Shown here piece by piece: positions 20,529 through 29,505 of a stretch of 64,000 nt of DNA. The notes under the pieces were generated by a model. It was not told the origin of the DNA. It saw only the letters and a list, made by a program, of their open reading frames with translations, and made no database searches. The stretch covers positions 5,525,339-5,589,338 of the forward strand of contig NZ_CP036292.1 in assembly GCF_007751715.1 (NCBI RefSeq), given 5' to 3'. This DNA comes from Rosistilla oblonga. GTDB taxonomy: Bacteria > Planctomycetota > Planctomycetia > Pirellulales > Pirellulaceae. The position numbers and the translations under genes are program-made. How positions within the stretch are numbered: the stretch's first letter is position 1; every line of letters starts with the position of its first letter.

Positions 20529-21077
20529 ATGAAATCGATCGAAGTCACTCAACTGTCCGAACTGCAAAAGAACGGCGACGTCGAATTGATCGACGTCCGG
20601 ATGCCCAGCGAATTCCGCAGCGTGCACGCGGCGGGAGCTCGCAACGTGCCACTGGATTCATTGGATCCAAGCTCCGTTTTCGCCGACCGCAACGGATCGA
20701 AAGACCAGCCGCTGTATGTGATCTGCCAAGGGGGCAATCGCTCGACGAAAGCCTGCCAGAAGTTCGTCGACGCCGGTTTCGAAAACATCGTCAATGTCGA
20801 AGGAGGGACCACGGCTTGGGACAAGGCGGGACTGCCCGTCGTCCGCGGCAAGCAGACGATGCCGTTGATGCAGCAGGTGCAACTGACCGCCGGTTCCCTG
20901 GTGCTTCTTGGGGCTGTGCTTGGCTACTTTGTGCATCCCTACTTCATCGGGCTTTCCGCCTTCGTCGGCGCAGGTTTGATGTTCGCCGGCGCGACAGGCA
21001 CCTGTGGCATGGCGTCGATGCTCGGCAAGATGCCTTGGAATCAGTGCGCCGGTGGTGGTGGATCGTGTTCGGTATGA
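20529..21077 (+). CDS. Membrane-bound rhodanese (YgaP-like)
   Basis: A 182-residue protein. Residues 1-108 form a single rhodanese domain (IDVRMPSEF, active loop ICQGGNRS with Cys66), which carries sulfane sulfur as a cysteine persulfide. Residues about 115-165 form two membrane segments of DUF2892 type (LTAGSLVLLGAVLGYFV, FVGAGLMFAGATG). The order matches E. coli YgaP, an inner-membrane sulfurtransferase also controlled by an ArsR protein. A Gly/Cys tail ends the protein. It lies 110 bp after the ArsR gene and probably shares its transcript. Start ATG 20529 after CGGGAGAT. Confidence 0.9.
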   Translation: MKSIEVTQLSELQKNGDVELIDVRMPSEFRSVHAAGARNVPLDSLDPSSVFADRNGSKDQPLYVICQGGNRSTKACQKFVDAGFENIVNVEGGTTAWDKAGLPVVRGKQTMPLMQQVQLTAGSLVLLGAVLGYFVHPYFIGLSAFVGAGLMFAGATGTCGMASMLGKMPWNQCAGGGGSCSV

Positions 21078-21099
21078 TCACCGGCGCCCTGCGAGTGGC

Positions 21100-21259
21100 T
21101 TAAATGCAATACCGTTCAAGAAAGCGTAGTGGACGAGGCTACGAGTCCATTTGCATGCATCAGACCAAATCGCTGGGACTCGTAACCGCGTCCACTACAT
21201 CCCGCCGCTAATTCTTGCGACGGTCCGAGGCTCCTTCGTTGAACGGTATTGGGTTTAAA
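21100..21259. repeat. Palindromic MITE-like element, copy 3 (CAATACCGTTC-ended type)
   Basis: The core 21107-21251 is bounded by the same perfect terminal repeats as copy 2 (CAATACCGTTC / GAACGGTATTG), and TTAAA lies two bases outside each end. The inner arms 21126-21148 and 21176-21198 differ at two positions. Apart from a few substitutions and a four-base length difference in the loop (extra GCAT), it matches the 5273 copy throughout. It splits the YgaP-like gene from the CoA-disulfide reductase gene and so interrupts the presumed sulfur operon. Confidence 0.85.
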
Positions 21260-21338
21260 TGGACAGGCATCTGCTTTGGGCAGGTGCTTGAGGGCAGAGC
21301 ATCGAATCGTTAAGGCTGTCGAAGCATTGGAGAAGTTG

Positions 21339-22991
21339 ATGAAGATCGTGATCATTGGTGGTGTCGCCGGTGGCGCATCGGCTGCGGCCCGCGCCCGCCG
21401 ACTGGATGAAAACGCAGAGATCGTCGTGCTGGAGCGCGGGGAGCATCCGTCGTTTGCAAACTGCGGCCTTCCCTATTACGTCGGCGGCAAGATTCAGTCG
21501 CGCGACAAACTGTTGGTCGCTCCGGTGAAGATGCTCCGCGATCGGCTGCGTCTGGACGTCCGCACTCGCAGCGAAGCGATCCGCATCGATCGCGAGGCGC
21601 ACCAAGTTCAGGTTCGCAATCTCGACACCGGGCAGGAAACCAGCGAGTCGTACGACAAACTGATCATCGCCACGGGAGCTTCACCGTTCCGGCCGCCGAT
21701 CCCAGGCGTCGATGGTTCGCGAGTCCTCGAATTGCGCGACTTGAAAGATGCCGATCGGATGCACGCGATGGCGACGTCGGGATCGAAGCGAGCGGTGATC
21801 CTCGGCGCGGGATTTATTGGCATCGAGATCGCAGAGAATTTGGTCCGTCGCGGGATCGCCGTCACGATCCTCGAACTGGCCGATCAAATCCTGCCTCCTT
21901 GGGATCGCGAGATGATCGGGCCGATCGACGCCCACATGCGGCAGCAAGGTGTCGACATCCGGCTGGGCCTTTCGGTGGAGAGCTTTGAAGAGACGCCAAC
22001 CGGCCTGCGAGTGCAACTGACCTCGGGCGAAACCTTGGACGCCGACTTCGCCGCCGTTTGCATCGGCGTTCGTCCCGAGAGCAAACTGGCTGCCGAAGCG
22101 GGCATCGTCTGCGGAGCTCGCGGTGGAATCCAAACGTCAGCCCACATGCAGACCAACGATCCGGACATCTACGCCGTGGGAGACGTTGTCGAAGTCGAGT
22201 GCTTCGTTTCCAAGACGCCGGTGCAGATTCCGCTTGCCGGCCCGGCAAACCGGCAGGGTCGGATCGCTGCGGATCACATCTTCGGTCGTGATTCGAAGTA
22301 CCGCGGAACGCAAGGGACAGCGATCGTCGGGGTCTTTGAAAAGACAGCGGCGATGACGGGACTGAGCGAAAAAGTTCTGCAGCGGATCGGGACGCCCTAC
22401 GAAAAGGTCTACATTCACCCCGCCGATCACGCGGGCTATTATCCCGGTGCCGAAGGGATGACGTTAAAACTGATCTTCGATCCCAGCACGGGTAAGGTCT
22501 TAGGAGCTCAAGCCGTTGGCAGCAGCGGCGTCGACAAACGGATCGATATCGTCGCGATGGCGATTCAAGCCGGGATGACGGTCGACGATCTGGAAGAGGT
22601 CGAACTCTGTTACGCGCCGCAGTACGGACACGCCAAAGATCCGATCAACATGGCCGGCTTTGTCGCCGCCGGAGTCGTCCGTGGCGACCAACCGATCGTC
22701 CACGCCGACGCGTCGCTCGCCGAATCGCAGGCGAGTCACTTCCTGCTGGATGTTCGCAGCGAAGCCGAGTTTGCGTCGGGCCACATTCCGGCGGCGACCA
22801 ATGTCCCGCTGGAATCGCTGCGCGAGCGAATCGCCGAACTGCCGCGCGAACGCCGGATCATCGCTTATTGCAAAGTTGGCCAACGAGGCTACTTGGCGAC
22901 GCGGATCTTGATGCAACATGGATTCGACGTCGCCAACTTAAGCGGCGGGTATACTTCATGGTTGGCCGCGAATCCATCGCCAACGACCTGA
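21339..22991 (+). CDS. CoA-disulfide / persulfide reductase fused to rhodanese
   Basis: A 550-residue flavoprotein from ATG 21339 (GGAG upstream); the frame is open further upstream but only into the repeat element. Residues 1-445 form a pyridine-nucleotide-disulfide reductase: FAD site IIGGVAGGASAAARARR, active-site SFANCGLPYY (Cys42), NAD site VILGAGFIGIEIAE, IYAVGDVVEV and the dimerisation domain with YAPQYGHAKDPINMAG. Residues about 460-550 form a rhodanese domain with active loop YCKVGQRG (Cys511). The arrangement is that of CoADR-RHD and NADH-dependent persulfide reductases, which reduce CoA-persulfide or polysulfide and release sulfide. It is the central enzyme of the sulfur locus. Confidence 0.93.
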   Translation: MKIVIIGGVAGGASAAARARRLDENAEIVVLERGEHPSFANCGLPYYVGGKIQSRDKLLVAPVKMLRDRLRLDVRTRSEAIRIDREAHQVQVRNLDTGQETSESYDKLIIATGASPFRPPIPGVDGSRVLELRDLKDADRMHAMATSGSKRAVILGAGFIGIEIAENLVRRGIAVTILELADQILPPWDREMIGPIDAHMRQQGVDIRLGLSVESFEETPTGLRVQLTSGETLDADFAAVCIGVRPESKLAAEAGIVCGARGGIQTSAHMQTNDPDIYAVGDVVEVECFVSKTPVQIPLAGPANRQGRIAADHIFGRDSKYRGTQGTAIVGVFEKTAAMTGLSEKVLQRIGTPYEKVYIHPADHAGYYPGAEGMTLKLIFDPSTGKVLGAQAVGSSGVDKRIDIVAMAIQAGMTVDDLEEVELCYAPQYGHAKDPINMAGFVAAGVVRGDQPIVHADASLAESQASHFLLDVRSEAEFASGHIPAATNVPLESLRERIAELPRERRIIAYCKVGQRGYLATRILMQHGFDVANLSGGYTSWLAANPSPTT

Positions 22992-23047
22992 CCGTACACG
23001 CGATCGTGACATTTAATTTCGCACCCCCATCACGCCGTAAGATTCTC

Positions 23048-23584
23048 ATGTATCGAAACTTCATGCCTCTTCTAATCGCCTCGCTGATGTTACTTGCGTT
23101 CGTCGCGCAACCGGCACCAGCTCAACTGGGCAGCCTGTTTGGGTTCGGCCCCAAGGTCCCGACGATCAGCACCGCCGACCTGAACAAACAATTGACGACA
23201 CAACGCGACGCGGAAGCTCAGGCGAAAGCTGCCGGAACGGAGGCCCCGGTTGCTGATTTCGTATTGGTCGATGTCCGCACCGATGCCGAAGTGAAGGTCT
23301 CAGTGCTCCCTGGCGCGATCACCAAGGCCCAATACGAAAAGAACCAGCAACAATATCAAGGCCGAACCGTGATCGCCTACTGCACCGTCGGCGGCCGCAG
23401 CGGAAAATACGCGGCACAGCTGGCGAAGGATGGCGTCGACGTGAAGAACTACAAGGGTAGCATCCTGAAGTGGGTCGACGCCAAGCTGCCGCTGGTCACG
23501 TTGGAAGGTCTACCGACCAACCGCGTCCACACCTACAGCGACCGATACAGTGTCCCCGCGGAATACGAACAGGTGACCAAGTGA
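23048..23584 (+). CDS. Exported rhodanese-domain protein
   Basis: A 178-residue protein from ATG 23048. The signal peptide (MYRNFMPLLIASLMLLAFVAQPAPAQ) points to the periplasm. One rhodanese domain covers about 40-165, with VLVDVRTDAEVKVSVLPGAI and the active loop YCTVGGRSG with Cys112. It could take up or pass on sulfane sulfur outside the cytoplasm, complementing the membrane and cytoplasmic rhodaneses upstream. It starts 56 bp after the reductase gene. Its stop codon overlaps the next start as GTGA, so the two proteins are probably made together. Upstream in-frame start codons overlap the reductase gene and are not credible. Confidence 0.88.
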   Translation: MYRNFMPLLIASLMLLAFVAQPAPAQLGSLFGFGPKVPTISTADLNKQLTTQRDAEAQAKAAGTEAPVADFVLVDVRTDAEVKVSVLPGAITKAQYEKNQQQYQGRTVIAYCTVGGRSGKYAAQLAKDGVDVKNYKGSILKWVDAKLPLVTLEGLPTNRVHTYSDRYSVPAEYEQVTK

Positions 23585-24732
23585 GCCCGAAGGTCGACGA
23601 AGCGTCAACTAAGAACATCGTGCTGCTGGGGATGGGGCATACGAATGCCGATATCGCCCATCGCTGGCAGGAGGATCCGATCCCGGGCTGCCGTTTGACC
23701 TGCATCAGCAAATTCCCGACGGCGACCTATTCGGGCATGCTGCCGGGAACGCTGGGCCAGCAATTCCGCGACGATGAGATGCGGATCGATCTTGCCAGCC
23801 TGGCCGATCGCGCCGGGGCCGACTTTATCCTGGCCGACACCAGCGGGCTCGATCTCAATGCCGGCCAGATCCACTTTCACGATCACCCGTCGATTCCTTT
23901 CGACCTGCTCTCGATCGGCGTCGGTTCGATGCCGGCCGGCTGGGCTGAATATTCCGATTCGCCCCTGATGGTCCCGATCAAACCGATGCAGACGTTCCTG
24001 CAGCGTCTCGACGCGCGACTGCAGACCGCCTCGCGATCCGCCGGCGGGCCGATGCGCGTTGCCATCGTGGGCGGCGGCGTCGCCAGCGTCGAGATCGCGT
24101 GCTGTCTGCAGGCGCGGGCTGGCAAGAGCGACAACAACCGCCCTTTGGCGATCGAGATCTTCACCAGCAGCGAACATGTCGCTGATGGGATGACGACGCG
24201 CAGCATCGACCGCATCGAGCGACTGTTGGAACGACGCGGGATCAACGTTCAACGGTCACGTCGCGTCGTCGAGGTCGGCGAGACCGATCTGGCGACCGAC
24301 GACGGCCAACGCCACGTTGCCGATTGCGTGATCTGGGCGACCGGCGCTGCTGCCCCGCCGGTTTTGCAGCAGCTCGGCTTGCAGACCGACGACCGCGGCT
24401 TCATCGCCACCGCGGCGACCCTCCAGTCGTTAACCGATCCGCGAATCTTTGCCGTCGGCGACGCGGGGACGATCGTCGCTTCACCGTCTCCCAAAGCGGG
24501 AGTTTATGCGGTTCGGCAGTGCCCCGTGTTATGGGACAACTTAAATGCGTCGATCGCTGGTCAACCGCTGGATGAATTCGATCCACAATCCGATTTCCTG
24601 AAGATCCTCAATACCGGTGACGGCAAGGCGCTGTTGGAGTTCGGTCGCTGGACAGCCCACAGCCGTTGGTGTTGGTGGTTGAAGACATGGATCGATCGGC
24701 GGTTCGTGCAAAAATTCCAACGCCCCGATTAA
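23581..24732 (+). CDS. FAD/NAD(P)-dependent oxidoreductase resembling the SelD N-terminal module
   Basis: A 383-residue protein starting at GTG 23581, four bases into the overlap with the rhodanese stop. It is a two-dinucleotide-fold flavoprotein of the NDH-2/SQR superfamily: LLGMGHTNADIAHRW, TATYSGMLPGTLGQQF, VAIVGGGVASVEIA, VIWATGAAAP and IFAVGDAGTI. The YSGMLPG motif and the ending LLEFGRWTAHSRWCWWLKTWIDRRF fit the family found either alone or fused N-terminally to selenophosphate synthetase. No SelD domain is present here. Electron donor and acceptor are unknown. In this setting sulfide or persulfide oxidation, or quinone reduction, is possible. Confidence 0.85.
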   Translation: MSPKVDEASTKNIVLLGMGHTNADIAHRWQEDPIPGCRLTCISKFPTATYSGMLPGTLGQQFRDDEMRIDLASLADRAGADFILADTSGLDLNAGQIHFHDHPSIPFDLLSIGVGSMPAGWAEYSDSPLMVPIKPMQTFLQRLDARLQTASRSAGGPMRVAIVGGGVASVEIACCLQARAGKSDNNRPLAIEIFTSSEHVADGMTTRSIDRIERLLERRGINVQRSRRVVEVGETDLATDDGQRHVADCVIWATGAAAPPVLQQLGLQTDDRGFIATAATLQSLTDPRIFAVGDAGTIVASPSPKAGVYAVRQCPVLWDNLNASIAGQPLDEFDPQSDFLKILNTGDGKALLEFGRWTAHSRWCWWLKTWIDRRFVQKFQRPD

Positions 24733-24903
24733 CGATTACGCGTGTTGGTTAGGAATCGCTTGGCGGCGTGGCCCTTTCAACTTCATGCGCGACGAATTCA
24801 CAAGCTGCGAAGCCTTGGGTCCGCCCCGGCGATCGCATATGCTAAACCTATTGGCAATCCACAGACTTTTTCCCTTAATCTATCGCAACGAAGGTTACCC
24901 AAA

Positions 24904-25392
24904 ATGACTCGAGTCGAAACGTTGAAGAATCTGCAGACAGCTCTTTCGATGGAACTGACGGCGACGCATCAGTACCAATTACACGCGGGCGTCCTGGACG
25001 ACTGGGGCATGGATCGATTGGCGACGAAGATGCGTCAAGAGATGCAAGAAGAGATCGGGCATTCGGACGAATACCTGGCCCGAATCCTGTTCTTAAACGG
25101 GGAACCCGAACTGGCGCTGCAGAAGACACCCGTCGTTGCCCATTCGCTCAAAGAGATGTTTGAATTGGACCTGGCCGATGAGCGTGAGGCGATCGGTTTT
25201 TATTCGGCTGCGGCCCAGAAAGCTGCCGAAGAAGGAGACCTCGGATCGCGGATGCTGTTCGAACGGATCGCGATCGATGAAGAGGGGCACATCGGCTGGC
25301 TGGAACTGCAACTGAGCCTGCTGGACCGAATGGGCGAACCGGCTTACATCGCGAAGCACATGTCGGTCGAAGGCGAAGACGAAAACCACTGA
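24904..25392 (+). CDS. Bacterioferritin-like ferroxidase lacking the heme methionine
   Basis: A 162-residue four-helix ferritin-like protein from ATG 24904. The di-iron ligands expected from bacterioferritin are all present one position earlier: Glu17, Glu50, His53, Glu93, Glu126 and His129. The residue matching the heme-ligating Met52 is Ile51 (EEIGHSDEYLARILFLNGEP), so heme binding in the usual way is unlikely. It may store iron, or act as a Dps-like or DUF2202-like diiron oxidase. It lies 171 bp after the flavin oxidoreductase on the same strand; membership of the sulfur operon is uncertain. Confidence 0.85.
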   Translation: MTRVETLKNLQTALSMELTATHQYQLHAGVLDDWGMDRLATKMRQEMQEEIGHSDEYLARILFLNGEPELALQKTPVVAHSLKEMFELDLADEREAIGFYSAAAQKAAEEGDLGSRMLFERIAIDEEGHIGWLELQLSLLDRMGEPAYIAKHMSVEGEDENH

Positions 25393-25432
25393 TCCCGCAC
25401 GCCGCGTCGGCGGCAAGCGATGCAAATTGCCA

Positions 25433-25702
25433 TCAGTGCTTGATTTGAAACGGGGCCAATTGCCCCGTGGCAGATTGCCAAGCGACCGACTTGTCGCGGA
25501 TGTTTCCCGACATCGATTGATCGATTCGGCGAAGCAGTTCCTTTAAGTCGCCAATGCTTCCTTCGGCGACCATCTGCACTCGGCGGTCGGGCAAGTTTTG
25601 CACCCAACCGGTCACGGCCAGCCCATCGGCTTGCTCGCAGGCGTTGTAGCGAAAGCCAACGCCTTGGACGTGACCGCGGTAAAAGACTTCGATACGTTCC
25701 AT
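25433..25702 (-). CDS. acyP: Acylphosphatase
   Basis: An 89-residue cytoplasmic enzyme that hydrolyses carboxyl-phosphate bonds. The N-terminal signature VFYRGHVQGVGFRYNAC contains the phosphate-binding loop and catalytic Arg18, and GWVQNLPDRRVQMVAEG contains the catalytic Asn36. Length is typical. It is followed on the other strand by the bacterioferritin-like gene (41 bp convergent gap) and preceded on its own strand by the phosphatase gene, 31 bp away, so the two may be cotranscribed. Confidence 0.95.
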   Translation of the reverse strand: MERIEVFYRGHVQGVGFRYNACEQADGLAVTGWVQNLPDRRVQMVAEGSIGDLKELLRRIDQSMSGNIRDKSVAWQSATGQLAPFQIKH

Positions 25703-25733
25703 CGTGGGACTCGATCCGGAGACCGGCTAGGCT

Positions 25734-27437
25734 CTACGTTTTGTTGCGTCCTAAGATCACGATACACATATCGTCGAACTGGGGCGCATTGCCAGCAAAA
25801 TCGGAGATCTCCGACAGAATCCGCTCGCCGATCACCTCGGGCTTTCCGCCAGCAAGGACCGCCGCGCGGACGCGTTCCATCCCAAATTCCTCGTCGTTGA
25901 TGTCCATCGCTTCGTTGATCCCGTCGGTATACATCACCGCCAGGTCGCCCGGTTGGATGGGAATCGTGATACGTTCGTATTCGAACCCGTCCATCACAGC
26001 AATTGGAACCCCCGACTCCTCTTCCCCCGGCTCGCTCAACTTGCCATCGGGAGACAACACGATCGGCGGCATGTGCCCCGCGTTAACGATCGTCATCGTG
26101 TGCGATTTCGGATCCAACACGACCAACAGGAACGTGACGAACTGCTCGACCGGCAGCGAGCACATTCGCTCGTTCAGTTTATCGATGGCTTTCGCGGGAT
26201 CGGGTTCGCTAGCCAAACAGAACCGCGTTTCGGCTGACAGCTTGGCCATGTACATCGCCGCAGCGACGCCGTGGCCAACGACATCGGCAACGATGATCCC
26301 AACGCGTCCCTCGCCGAGGTCGACGTAATCGAAGTAGTCGCCGCCGATGTGATGCGCGGCGCGATAGAAGCTGTGAAATTCGTAGCCCTCGACATCGGGC
26401 GGCGACATCGGCAGGAAGGCGTGCTGGACATCGTTGGCCAACCGCAGATCCTGTTCTACAGCCTGCTGTTGGAGCGCGTTTTCATGCATCTTGGCATTAT
26501 GGATCGCCACGCCGGCTTGGGTTGCGACCGACGAGAGCAGATCGATATCGATCGCGTTGAATCGATTCTTCTGATCCATCGTGTCGATCTGCAACGCGCC
26601 AAAGGCCTTGCCATTGCTGTCGATCAACGGAGCGCAGATCATCGATCGGATGCGGAAGTCGGCGATCGATTCGCTCATCTCAAAGCGTTCGTCGCTGGCG
26701 GCGTCCAAGGAGATCATCGGCGTCCCCTCGTTCATCACCTGGCGGATGATCGTGCGACTGATCCGCACGGTTCCCTCTTCTCCCTTGCTGCGATTTTGGG
26801 CCCACCGGGGCACCAATTTGCCATCGGGTGTTTCCAACACGATGAAGCCGCGGTCGGCTTGCGGGAAGATCCGGAACAAACTCTCCAGCGTTGCCGGCAG
26901 AACCTCGTCCAACACCAATTGCCCGCCCAAGGATCGCGAGATGTCGAGCAACGCGCGCAGCTTGGCATCGGTCCCTGCATCGAGCCGGACGACGCCGCTG
27001 CTGTCCTTCTGGACTTCGACCTGGCCGCTGGAAGATTCGAGATCAGCGTCGGCCCCGTCGTCGTCGACAAGGACCACGCCAAAACCGCTGCCGCTGGAAT
27101 CGTTCAACAGGCCGGTCGACGATTCGGGCCCCATGAAGCCGGGCTGTTCGCCAGTATGAAAACTGAACTCCACCTCGCAGATCCGGATCTGATCTCCCTC
27201 GCGGAGCGTATGCAGGCCGCTGATCAGTTGTCCATTAACGAACGTCCCGTTGCGGCTCTTGAGATCCTCCAGCTGGATCAAATCGTCCGACCGCACGATC
27301 TTCGCGTGATGACGGCTGACCGCCCCGACTTCGACAACCACTTTGCATTCGGGATGGCGACCGATGATGATTTCGCCTGGCGGAATCTCGTGTCGTGCCC
27401 CTTTGGAGGGCCCCGAAATTGTACTTAAGAACGCCAT
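25734..27437 (-). CDS. FHA-GAF-SpoIIE type protein serine phosphatase
   Basis: A 567-residue signalling protein. The N-terminal FHA domain (about 1-95) has IIGRHPECKVVVE, SRHHAKI and LKSRNGTFVNG, intact phosphothreonine-binding residues. A GAF domain spans about 165-310. A C-terminal PPM/SpoIIE phosphatase spans about 340-565, with the metal-binding motifs GGDYFDYVD, ADVVGHGVAAAMYMAK and MYTDGINEAM. Such proteins dephosphorylate Ser/Thr targets, often anti-sigma-factor antagonists. Start ATG 27437. Together with the FHA-bearing sigma-54 activator at 1016 and the kinase at 40003 it shows that Ser/Thr phosphorylation is used widely here. No direct partner is adjacent. Confidence 0.93.
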   Translation of the reverse strand: MAFLSTISGPSKGARHEIPPGEIIIGRHPECKVVVEVGAVSRHHAKIVRSDDLIQLEDLKSRNGTFVNGQLISGLHTLREGDQIRICEVEFSFHTGEQPGFMGPESSTGLLNDSSGSGFGVVLVDDDGADADLESSSGQVEVQKDSSGVVRLDAGTDAKLRALLDISRSLGGQLVLDEVLPATLESLFRIFPQADRGFIVLETPDGKLVPRWAQNRSKGEEGTVRISRTIIRQVMNEGTPMISLDAASDERFEMSESIADFRIRSMICAPLIDSNGKAFGALQIDTMDQKNRFNAIDIDLLSSVATQAGVAIHNAKMHENALQQQAVEQDLRLANDVQHAFLPMSPPDVEGYEFHSFYRAAHHIGGDYFDYVDLGEGRVGIIVADVVGHGVAAAMYMAKLSAETRFCLASEPDPAKAIDKLNERMCSLPVEQFVTFLLVVLDPKSHTMTIVNAGHMPPIVLSPDGKLSEPGEEESGVPIAVMDGFEYERITIPIQPGDLAVMYTDGINEAMDINDEEFGMERVRAAVLAGGKPEVIGERILSEISDFAGNAPQFDDMCIVILGRNKT

Positions 27438-27533
27438 GAATGCTCCGACGCTGATATGCGAACTAAAACGACAGCATTTTAGTCGTTGGCGTTACGCGAC
27501 GCACCAGGGGAAAGAAGAATCGGCCGCCGCGGC

Positions 27534-28352
27534 TCAAGATTCTGCAGGCGTGCGGACCAGAGCGTTCAAAGCTTGGAACGAATGCTCCAACATCTGGTCG
27601 TAATCGAGATGCTCGATCGACTCGCCGATCAACTCAAGTTCGAAGCTGCCGTCGTAGCCGGCGTCTTCAAAGCATTCGACGATCGCAGCCAAATCCTGCT
27701 TGCCTTGGCCCAACAGCAGACGATCCTGTTCGCCCATCGGGACGTGAGCGGCATCGCCCAGTTGAACCAACCGCACCAAAGGCGCGACGTCGGGCAACCA
27801 TTGGAACAAGTTGGGGTCGTGCCCCAGATGATACGAATCGAAGACCAATCCCAAACCGGGCCAGCTGATCTCGCCGATCGCATCGATCGTGTTTTGGATG
27901 TTGTTCAGGAAACAGCCCTGGGTTCCGGCACCGAGATGCATCGGTTCGAGAGCCACGTCCAAGTGCAACGCCGCGGCCGCTTCGCAGACTTCCGTCAGTG
28001 CTTGACGCAGCAGACGTCGCGAGTGTGATCCGGTGTGGTTGTTGCGATCGCCCGAGACGACGATCAAACATTCGGCACCCAATTGAGCCGCGAGATCGAC
28101 GGCATCCAACGCGTCGTGGATGCTGTCGTTGAAACTTCGCCCGTCGCCGCCGGTGAAGCCGCCGGCCCAACCGACCGAAGAGACGCGGAGCCCGTTTTCT
28201 TGAATCAGCTCGGCCCCTTTTTCGGTGCCGTATTCAGCCAACTTGGCCCGCCAGATGCCGATCGAATCGAAGCCGTGCTTCGCATATGCGAAGACATCTT
28301 CTTCAAACGACCAACGGTAGGTCGACAACTCATTGACGGAAAGTTTAGGCAT
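27534..28352 (-). CDS. Sugar phosphate isomerase/epimerase family protein
   Basis: A 272-residue AP-endonuclease-2-type TIM barrel, cytoplasmic. The start ATG at 28352 (MPKLSVNELSTYRWSFEED) matches the usual beginning; an extra 42 codons upstream look non-coding. Conserved metal-ligand strands are VALEPMH (Glu), LVFDSYHLGHDP (Asp, His), RLVQLGDA (Asp-region strand) and FELELIGE (Glu), as in xylose-isomerase-like epimerases and hydroxypyruvate isomerases. Substrate not determinable. It stands alone on the minus strand, 96 bp upstream of the phosphatase gene's start. Confidence 0.85.
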   Translation of the reverse strand: MPKLSVNELSTYRWSFEEDVFAYAKHGFDSIGIWRAKLAEYGTEKGAELIQENGLRVSSVGWAGGFTGGDGRSFNDSIHDALDAVDLAAQLGAECLIVVSGDRNNHTGSHSRRLLRQALTEVCEAAAALHLDVALEPMHLGAGTQGCFLNNIQNTIDAIGEISWPGLGLVFDSYHLGHDPNLFQWLPDVAPLVRLVQLGDAAHVPMGEQDRLLLGQGKQDLAAIVECFEDAGYDGSFELELIGESIEHLDYDQMLEHSFQALNALVRTPAES

Positions 28353-28634
28353 AATTTCGTCGTGTCGCTGAGGCGGCGTATGTGTTGTGAAGTTCCGAAG
28401 ATCTTTACATTCGTGCGGCGGACAGTATGCCGGGGAATGAATATCTTGTAAAGAAACATCTGGCATTGAATCGGACAACGACGAAAAATAACGACTTCGT
28501 TGATTCGATGATATTGCAATTTGCAGGACGCCTTGAAATTGCTATCGCTCGAAAAACTTCGAGTTTGTTTTCCCGACGTCGGGGACGCGTTTGCAAGCTC
28601 TAAACCAACCTCGGAACCGAAAGTCAGATCGCCG

Positions 28635-28976
28635 ATGAGACTCTTCGCAGGCACACAATTCGACATCCCGCCGACATGCGATCGCTGCGGCGCACTCGAA
28701 CAAGATTGCAAGTGCCCACCGTTGCCGCCGCCCAAACTCGATCCGCAAAAACAGACAGCGCGGCTGATGACCGAAAAGCGAAAACGCGGCAAAGTGGTCA
28801 CGTTGATCAAAGGTCTGCCCGCCGAAGGAAACGATCTTCCCGCGCTGCTAACAAAACTGAAGTCGCGGTGCGGCGCTGGCGGCACGATCAAAGAGGACCA
28901 GCTGGAAATCCAAGGCGATCACCTGGAGACCGCCCGCAGTGTGCTGAGCGAAATTGGCTTCCGCACCAAAGGCTAA
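28635..28976 (+). CDS. Bacterial eIF1/SUI1-like protein (YciH family)
   Basis: A 113-residue protein from ATG 28635. The C-terminal half is a SUI1 fold: GKVVTLIKGLPAEGNDLPAL, then KSRCGAGGTIKEDQLEIQG, matching YciH and eukaryotic eIF1, which affect start-codon selection and initiation fidelity. The N-terminal part has four cysteines in a CxxC...CxC pattern (15, 18, 25, 27), which could form a small zinc site; E. coli YciH lacks this. Monocistronic. Ribosome-binding site not evident. Confidence 0.9.
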   Translation: MRLFAGTQFDIPPTCDRCGALEQDCKCPPLPPPKLDPQKQTARLMTEKRKRGKVVTLIKGLPAEGNDLPALLTKLKSRCGAGGTIKEDQLEIQGDHLETARSVLSEIGFRTKG

Positions 28977-29505
28977 ACCAGCGAAGAATCCGCAAGGCGA
29001 TCGAGCGACGGAAACCTTGTGCTAAGCGACACTCATCAACTTCGGTACGGGCAGCGTTCCAACCCTCCTCGCCAGCGCAGTAGACCAACAGGAAACATTG
29101 CCCCGCGACAGCGATTCCGAAACAGCCAACCGATCCACGCGGCTGATGACGTGGCAATGGAGACTTTGACAGTCGCATTCCGTGTCGCCACATCGTGCGG
29201 TTATGCGCAGTGACGGGAGGTAAACACTCCCCCGTTGTCCGAACCTGAGTTTGCGACGGCCGGATTTGCTTGAGAGCAGTAGCGTCTGCTGCATTGCTAT
29301 CAATTCCGATCGGACGTCGCGGAGCGGAACGGCTGCAACTGAACCGGCTCGATCGCTTGGGAATCGGCCAAATCGATTGGCGAACAAATGCCGACATTGC
29401 CGGTTTCGCTGAATTCTTTGGTTTTGCAAGTCCGATTAATGACTGTTAAGCCGTGCGGCGGAGGTGCTGGACGCGGCTGCAATCCATTAATCTTCGGGAC
29501 TTGAA
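28977..29505. other. Intergenic region upstream of flgL
   Basis: About 530 bp with frames in several directions but none with recognisable protein sequence or a supported start. It should hold the flgL promoter. I looked for sigma-54 (GG-N10-GC) and sigma-28 patterns near 29450-29500; the best GG...GC pair has the wrong spacing. Confidence 0.45.

Noticed and set aside
29440-29500. Sigma-54 promoter for flgL
   Set aside because: The only GG...GC pair (in CTGGACGCGGCTGCAAT) has eight bases between GG and GC, where ten are needed.
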